Assembly: GCA_022759285.1 (NCBI GenBank)
Contig: JAEMPM010000153.1
Span: 1 to 9,981 of the forward strand
Origin: Thermocrinis sp.
GTDB taxonomy: Bacteria; Aquificota; Aquificia; Aquificales; Aquificaceae
Length of the DNA stretch: 9,981 nucleotides
Reading direction: 5' to 3'
In this document: positions 6,708 through 9,981 of the stretch, one piece after another
How positions within the stretch are numbered: position 1 is the first letter of the stretch
Layout: every line of letters begins with the position of its first letter
Program-made: the position numbers and the translations under genes
Notes under the pieces: generated by a model
Seen by the model: only the letters and a program-made list of their open reading frames with translations
What the model was told of the DNA's origin: nothing
Database searches by the model: none

Positions 6708-7982
6708 TTAAAGATTGTAAGCTTTTTCACGGTGCTGGGAGCTATCTAGCCCGGCGATTTCCTCTTCAGGGCTTACCCTTAGACCAATGAGAGCTTTTAC
6801 CACTCTGAGGATCACAAAAGTGACTATGGCATCGTAGACTATAGTTACCACAACTGACAAAATTTGGATCAAAACTTGCTTCGGGTTTCCGTAAAGTAGA
6901 CCTTTGCCCGCTTCGTTGATGGAAGGGTCCGCAAAAACACCGGTAAGTATGGCACCAACTATTCCCGCTACTCCGTGAATGCCAAACACGTCAAGGGCGT
7001 CGTCATAGTTAAGCTTGTGTTTTAACACTACCACTACAAAGTAGGGCACAATGCCAGCTATCAAGCCTATGATAATGGCACCTATCACGTTCACAAAGCC
7101 CGCTGCTGGAGTTATGGCTACAAGCCCGGCTATGGCGCCGGACGCAAGACCAAGGACGGTAGGTTTTTTAGCGTGGAGCCATTCCACAAACATCCAAGAT
7201 AGGGTTGCAGACGCCGTGGCAACATTAGTGTTCAGAAGAGCCACCGATGCCAGAGCATTTGAAGCTACCGCGGAGCCTGCGTTAAAACCAAACCATCCAA
7301 ACCACAAAAGCCCAGTACCTATAACAACCATGGGAAGATTGCTGGGAATGAGGGCAGTATTTTTACGCCTACCCAATATCAAAGCACCCACCAAACCCGC
7401 GATACCTGCGTTTATGTGCACCACGGTACCACCAGCAAAGTCCAAAGCACCCAACTTTGCCAAAAAGCCATCTTTCCACACCCAGTGGGCTACGGGCACA
7501 TAGACCAAGCTAACCCAAAGGATACTAAAGAGTACCCATGCGGAAAACTTTATCCTTTCTACGTAGGAACCGCTTATGAGGGCAACAGCTATTGCCGCAA
7601 AGGTTCCTTGAAAAGCCACAAACAGAAACTCTGGAATTGTCCCCTGAAGGCTTTTAACATCCACACCGCTTAGAAAGAGTTTGGCTGGGCTGCCTATTAT
7701 TCCTCCAATGTCCGTGCCAAATACTAAGGTGTATCCATAGATTACCCACACCACGAAAGCAATGGCATAGGCGGTAAATACCATGGCTATAGTGTTTAAG
7801 GTGTCCTTTGCCTTTGCCAATCCACCGTAGAAGATGGCAAGACCGGGTAGACTCATAAGCGTAACTAAGGCTGTAGATATAAGCATCCAAGCGGTGTCTC
7901 CCGTATCTAACTTGGGAGGTTGCTCTTCCGCAAAGGCCAGGCTTGAAAGCAGCAGTGGTATAATACTTGCTAAGCGACGCAT
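6708..7982 (-). CDS. amt: Ammonium transporter (Amt/AmtB family)
   Basis: This inner-membrane ammonium channel has 424 residues. An N-terminal signal sequence (likely cleaved after AFA, residue 18) is followed by about 11 hydrophobic transmembrane segments, as in E. coli AmtB. Key residues are present: D181 and H189 in DFAGGTVVHINAG and H336 in DVFGIHGVAG. These correspond to the conserved Asp and twin-His of the conduction pore. FGFNAGSA (231-238) is the other family signature. The cytoplasmic tail ends in GLDSSQHREKAYNL, the canonical C-terminal region that contacts PII, and PII (glnB) is encoded two genes upstream. The start has a GGAG ribosome site 8 nt upstream, directly beside a GC-rich hairpin in the glnA-amt gap. 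Co-transcription with glnB and glnA would supply channel, regulator and assimilating enzyme together under nitrogen limitation. Confidence 0.97.
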   Translation of the reverse strand: MRRLASIIPLLLSSLAFAEEQPPKLDTGDTAWMLISTALVTLMSLPGLAIFYGGLAKAKDTLNTIAMVFTAYAIAFVVWVIYGYTLVFGTDIGGIIGSPAKLFLSGVDVKSLQGTIPEFLFVAFQGTFAAIAVALISGSYVERIKFSAWVLFSILWVSLVYVPVAHWVWKDGFLAKLGALDFAGGTVVHINAGIAGLVGALILGRRKNTALIPSNLPMVVIGTGLLWFGWFGFNAGSAVASNALASVALLNTNVATASATLSWMFVEWLHAKKPTVLGLASGAIAGLVAITPAAGFVNVIGAIIIGLIAGIVPYFVVVVLKHKLNYDDALDVFGIHGVAGIVGAILTGVFADPSINEAGKGLLYGNPKQVLIQILSVVVTIVYDAIVTFVILRVVKALIGLRVSPEEEIAGLDSSQHREKAYNL

Positions 7983-7996
7983 TTTATCTTCTCCTT

Positions 7997-8027
7997 TGCC
8001 CCGCCATGAGGGCGGGGCAGGTTTTTT
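7997..8027 (+). terminator. GC-rich hairpin in the glnA-amt gap, terminator-shaped only on the + strand
   Basis: A perfect 9-bp stem (TGCCCCGCC 7997-8005 / GGCGGGGCA 8011-8019) has a 5-nt loop. On the plus strand it is followed after two bases by six T residues, an intrinsic-terminator layout. The genes on both sides run on the minus strand. There the hairpin follows the glnA stop (8033-8035), is preceded by A residues and is not followed by a T-tract, so it should not stop operon transcription. The amt ribosome site GGAG begins two bases after the stem. Likely roles are modulating amt translation, stabilising the glnBA message or ending an antisense RNA. Structure is seen; function is inference. 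Confidence 0.5.
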
Positions 8028-8032
8028 ATTAA

Positions 8033-9442
8033 TTAAATGTCAAAGTAAAGTTCAAACTCCTTAGGATGAGGTATGAACCTTATTTCGTCTATTTCCTTTT
8101 TCTTGGCTTCTATCCAAGTTTGGATTAGATCTTCGGTGAAGACACCACCTTTCAGGAGGAACTCAAAATCGTTCTCGAGGGCTTTCAGAGATTCCTCCAA
8201 GGAGCCGGGCAGTTGAGGTATGTCCTTTAGCTCTTCTGGAGGCAGTGAGTATATGTCCTTGTCAAAGGGCTCTCCTGGATGGATTTTGTTCTCTATTCCG
8301 TCTATTGCAGCCATCAGTATGGCGGAGAAAGCCAAGTATGGGTTGCAGGTTGGGTCTGGGAACCTGATCTCAATTCTCTTTGCCTTGGGAGATTGGGAGT
8401 AGGTGGGTATTCTTATTGCAGCGGAGCGGTTCCTTGCAGAGTAGGCGAGCCTTACGGGTGCCTCAAAACCGGGCACAAGCCTGTGGTAAGAGTTTATGGT
8501 TGGGTTGGTAAAGGCAGTTAGTGCAGGTGCGTGCTTTAGAATACCACCTATAGCATAGAGGCATGTCTCAGAAACGCCCGCATACTCGGAACCTGCAAAG
8601 AGGTTTTGTCCATCCTTCCATATGGAGAAGTGAGTGTGCATACCGTTTCCGTTGTCGTTGGGAAGAACTTTGGGCAAGAATGTGGCGAACTTACCATGCT
8701 TGTGAGCCACCATTCTAACCACATATTTGTAGATGAACAGTTTGTCTGCTTGGTTTACCAGAGAGTCGTAACGTATATCTATCTCTCCTTGTCCGGCAGT
8801 GGCAACTTCATGGTGGTGCAGTTCCACCACAATGCCAAGCTGGGACATGATGGATACCATCTCGCTACGGAGTGCATGGACCTTATCCAATGGTGGTACT
8901 GGGAAGTAACCCCTCTTGTGGGGTATCTTGTAACCAGAAGAAGTAATCTCCTTGTTCCACCATCCTTCCTCTGAGTCTACCTTCCAGAAAGCGTAGTTGG
9001 CGGAAGTGCCAAACTCCACTGAGTCAAAGATGAAAAACTCTGCCTCAGGTCCATAGTAGGCAGTATCCCCTATGCCCGTTTGTCTCAAGTACTGCTCTGC
9101 CTTTTGGGCTACATAACGGGTATCTCTACCATAACGCTCCCTGGTAATGGGGTCGTAAATGTCGCATATCATCACAAGTGTTTTTGGCTCCATGAAGGGG
9201 TCTATGAAGGCAGTGGTTGGGTCGGGAATTGCAAGCATGTCCGACTCGTGTATGGACTGCCAACCCCTTATGGAGGAGCCGTCAAAGCCTCTACCTTCTT
9301 CAAAGGTAGAGAGAGACAGCTCGTAGGCTGGGATGGTCAGGTGTTGCCACTGACCAAAAAGGTCAGAGAATCTGAGGTCCACATACTGGACCCCTTCCTG
9401 CTCAATGATTCTCAGCACGTCCTCTGGTGAATACTTTGGCAT
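8033..9442 (-). CDS. glnA: Glutamine synthetase, type I
   Basis: This enzyme makes glutamine from glutamate, ammonia and ATP in the cytoplasm as a dodecamer. The 469-residue length is that of bacterial GSI. Motifs in order are GFDGSSI (52-58), GPEAEFFIFD (131-140, metal ligands), HHHEVATAGQGEID (209-222), the ATP-site run NGNGMHTHFSIW (264-275), NSYHRLVPGFEAPV (317-330) and RIEIRFPDPTCNPYLA (356-371). IYSLPPEE (397-404) places Y398 at the position of the adenylylated tyrosine of E. coli GS, indicating the GSI-beta type that can be switched by GlnE-like adenylyltransferase if the genome has one. The ATG at 9440-9442 has an AGGAGG site 7 nt upstream and lies 25 nt after the glnB stop, with no promoter-like sequence between, so glnB-glnA is one transcript. 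Confidence 0.98.
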   Translation of the reverse strand: MPKYSPEDVLRIIEQEGVQYVDLRFSDLFGQWQHLTIPAYELSLSTFEEGRGFDGSSIRGWQSIHESDMLAIPDPTTAFIDPFMEPKTLVMICDIYDPITRERYGRDTRYVAQKAEQYLRQTGIGDTAYYGPEAEFFIFDSVEFGTSANYAFWKVDSEEGWWNKEITSSGYKIPHKRGYFPVPPLDKVHALRSEMVSIMSQLGIVVELHHHEVATAGQGEIDIRYDSLVNQADKLFIYKYVVRMVAHKHGKFATFLPKVLPNDNGNGMHTHFSIWKDGQNLFAGSEYAGVSETCLYAIGGILKHAPALTAFTNPTINSYHRLVPGFEAPVRLAYSARNRSAAIRIPTYSQSPKAKRIEIRFPDPTCNPYLAFSAILMAAIDGIENKIHPGEPFDKDIYSLPPEELKDIPQLPGSLEESLKALENDFEFLLKGGVFTEDLIQTWIEAKKKEIDEIRFIPHPKEFELYFDI

Positions 9443-9467
9443 GGTTTAACCTCCTTTATAGGATTTT

Positions 9468-9806
9468 TTATATAGCTTGCTCACCTCTTTCTCCTGTCCT
9501 TATTCTGACCACCTCTTCTACGGGAGTGACAAATATCTTGCCATCTCCCACCCTTCCTGTCTGAGCTGTTTTTATTATAGTTTCTATTACCTTCTCCACA
9601 TCCTCGTCTTTTACCACCACCTCAATCTTGACCTTGGGCAAAAAGTCAATAACGTACTCTGTACCTCTGTAGATTTCCGTGTGCCCCTTTTGTTGACCAA
9701 AACCTCTAACTTCCGTAACAGTCATACCCCCTATGCCTATCTCCACTAATGCATCCTTTACCTCATCCAACTTAAAAGGCTTGATAATAGCCTCTATTTT
9801 TTTCAT
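9468..9806 (-). CDS. glnB: Nitrogen regulatory protein P-II (GlnB/GlnK family)
   Basis: This trimeric cytoplasmic signal protein senses 2-oxoglutarate and ATP/ADP and controls GS, Amt and regulators. The 112-residue length and sequence are classical. MKKIEAIIKPFKLDEVK (1-17) is the first family signature, the T-loop spans about 37-55 with Y51 in YRGTEYV (the residue uridylylated by GlnD in enterics), and TGRVGDGKIFV (83-93) is the C-terminal signature. Linkage to both glnA and amt fits either a GlnB or a GlnK role, and the symbol glnB is conventional. It is the first gene behind the sigma-54 promoter at 9831-9846. The start is the ATG at 9804-9806, with an AGGAGG site at 9814-9819. Confidence 0.97.
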   Translation of the reverse strand: MKKIEAIIKPFKLDEVKDALVEIGIGGMTVTEVRGFGQQKGHTEIYRGTEYVIDFLPKVKIEVVVKDEDVEKVIETIIKTAQTGRVGDGKIFVTPVEEVVRIRTGERGEQAI

Positions 9807-9830
9807 TTTCTAACCTCCTATATAGTTTTA

Positions 9831-9846
9831 TGCAAAAAGTGTGCCA
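9831..9846 (-). promoter_or_regulatory. Consensus sigma-54 (-24/-12) promoter of the glnB operon
   Basis: Read on the minus strand the site is TGGCACACTTTTTGCA, an exact TGGCAC-N5-TTGC with ten bases between the invariant GG (-24) and GC (-12), as sigma-54 requires. The GC lies at 9832-9833, which puts transcription start near 9820, about 14 nt before the glnB ATG and directly before its AGGAGG. It is correctly oriented toward the nitrogen genes. Site match and position are seen; use of the promoter is inferred from them and from the sigma-54 activator gene in the same window. Confidence 0.88.
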
Positions 9847-9858
9847 AAAGGCACACTT
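9837..9858. repeat. Perfect inverted repeat overlapping the -24 promoter element
   Basis: AAGTGTGCC (9837-9845), a 4-nt AAAA spacer, and GGCACACTT (9850-9858) form a perfect palindrome. It contains the -24 TGGCAC and also reads TGT-N10-ACA (9840-9855), like the two upstream enhancer sites. On the minus strand the core stem GTGTGCC/GGCACAC is followed by five T residues, so it also has the shape of an intrinsic terminator for any transcript entering from beyond 9981. Operator or terminator cannot be decided from sequence. Confidence 0.6.
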
Positions 9859-9910
9859 CGTATAGGCAATATTTTAAAAGCCTCTGAATACCTAGTGTAG
9901 CCCATAGCCT

Positions 9911-9926
9911 TGTAAAATTGCTTACA
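9911..9926. promoter_or_regulatory. NifA-type upstream activator site 1 (TGT-N10-ACA)
   Basis: TGTAAAATTGCTTACA matches TGT-N10-ACA and is a wider dyad (TGTAA-N6-TTACA). It lies about 92-107 bp upstream of the predicted glnB operon start, within the range known for NifA enhancers. It is 13/16 identical to the next site. Confidence 0.6.
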
Positions 9927-9930
9927 TTTT

Positions 9931-9946
9931 TGTAAATTTGTTAACA
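9931..9946. promoter_or_regulatory. NifA-type upstream activator site 2 (TGT-N10-ACA)
   Basis: TGTAAATTTGTTAACA also matches TGT-N10-ACA, exactly 20 bp from site 1, close to two helical turns. Tandem, in-phase sites on the same DNA face are typical for enhancer-binding proteins that assemble into hexamers. It lies about 112-127 bp upstream of the predicted start. Confidence 0.6.
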
Positions 9947-9981
9947 CAGCTAAAAGCTGACTATATCAAGAAAGAGTATAG

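Larger units (their letters stand above)
9807..9981. other. Non-coding control region upstream of glnB
   Basis: This 175-bp stretch holds no credible gene on either strand. From glnB outward it contains the AGGAGG ribosome site (9814-9819), the sigma-54 promoter, the inverted repeat over -24, about 50 bp of AT-rich spacer (9860-9910), the two tandem TGT-N10-ACA sites and a small dyad CAGCT-AAA-AGCTG (9947-9959) abutting site 2. The outermost 21 bp begin CTATA and end TATAG. I see no clear IHF consensus in the spacer. Confidence 0.75.

Noticed and set aside
9941..9969. Possible sigma-70 promoter on the minus strand (TTGATA at 9964-9969, 17 bp, TGTTAA at 9941-9946)
   Set aside because: The -10 match is poor and coincides with enhancer site 2. 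The sigma-54 promoter is far better and nearer to glnB.
9961..9981. CTATA-N11-TATAG inverted arms at the right edge
   Set aside because: Short AT-rich arms are expected by chance in this region, and the window ends here, so context is lacking.

Overview
The window looks like a chromosomal segment from a thermophilic member of the Aquificaceae (Hydrogenobacter/Thermocrinis/Aquifex type). This is inferred from the Aquifex-like protein sequences, the Lys/Glu-rich proteins with frequent ATA, AGG and AGA codons, tight gene packing and very short leaders. No rRNA, tRNA, CRISPR array or mobile element is visible. Almost every base is coding. The only non-coding stretches of note are the 68-bp divergent gap at 2624-2691, the 50-bp glnA-amt gap and the 175-bp region at 9807-9981.

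Layout. (1) Minus strand, 2623 down to the left edge: a small gene of unknown function, pgk (phosphoglycerate kinase) and ispG (MEP isoprenoid pathway), probably one operon. It may continue past the left edge, because the ispG stop overlaps a possible ATG. (2) Plus strand, 2692-4200: a NifA-type sigma-54 activator with GAF, AAA+ and HTH domains. (3) Minus strand, 9806 down to 4197: a six-gene cluster of glnB (PII), glnA (glutamine synthetase I), amt (ammonium channel), an outer-membrane beta-barrel protein, a HAD-IIA phosphatase and a class I glutamine amidotransferase. Gaps are 25, 50, 17, 3 and 1 nt. Its stop codon overlaps that of nifA, tail to tail.

The most interesting region is the control region of the nitrogen operon. 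A consensus sigma-54 promoter (TGGCAC-N5-TTGC) lies 26 nt before glnB. About 90-127 bp upstream of the predicted transcription start are two tandem TGT-N10-ACA palindromes, 13/16 identical and 20 bp apart. TGT-N10-ACA is the classical NifA enhancer motif. A third TGT-N10-ACA, inside a perfect 9-bp-arm inverted repeat, overlaps the -24 element itself. With a nifA-like gene in the same window, this suggests that a NifA protein directly controls PII, ammonium assimilation and uptake, and a putative outer-membrane pore. That role is usually given to NtrC. The converging, terminator-less 3' ends also suggest that operon transcription could feed back on nifA.

The family assignments of the metabolic and regulatory genes are secure from visible motifs. 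The operon limits, regulatory circuit and substrates of the last three operon genes are inferences.
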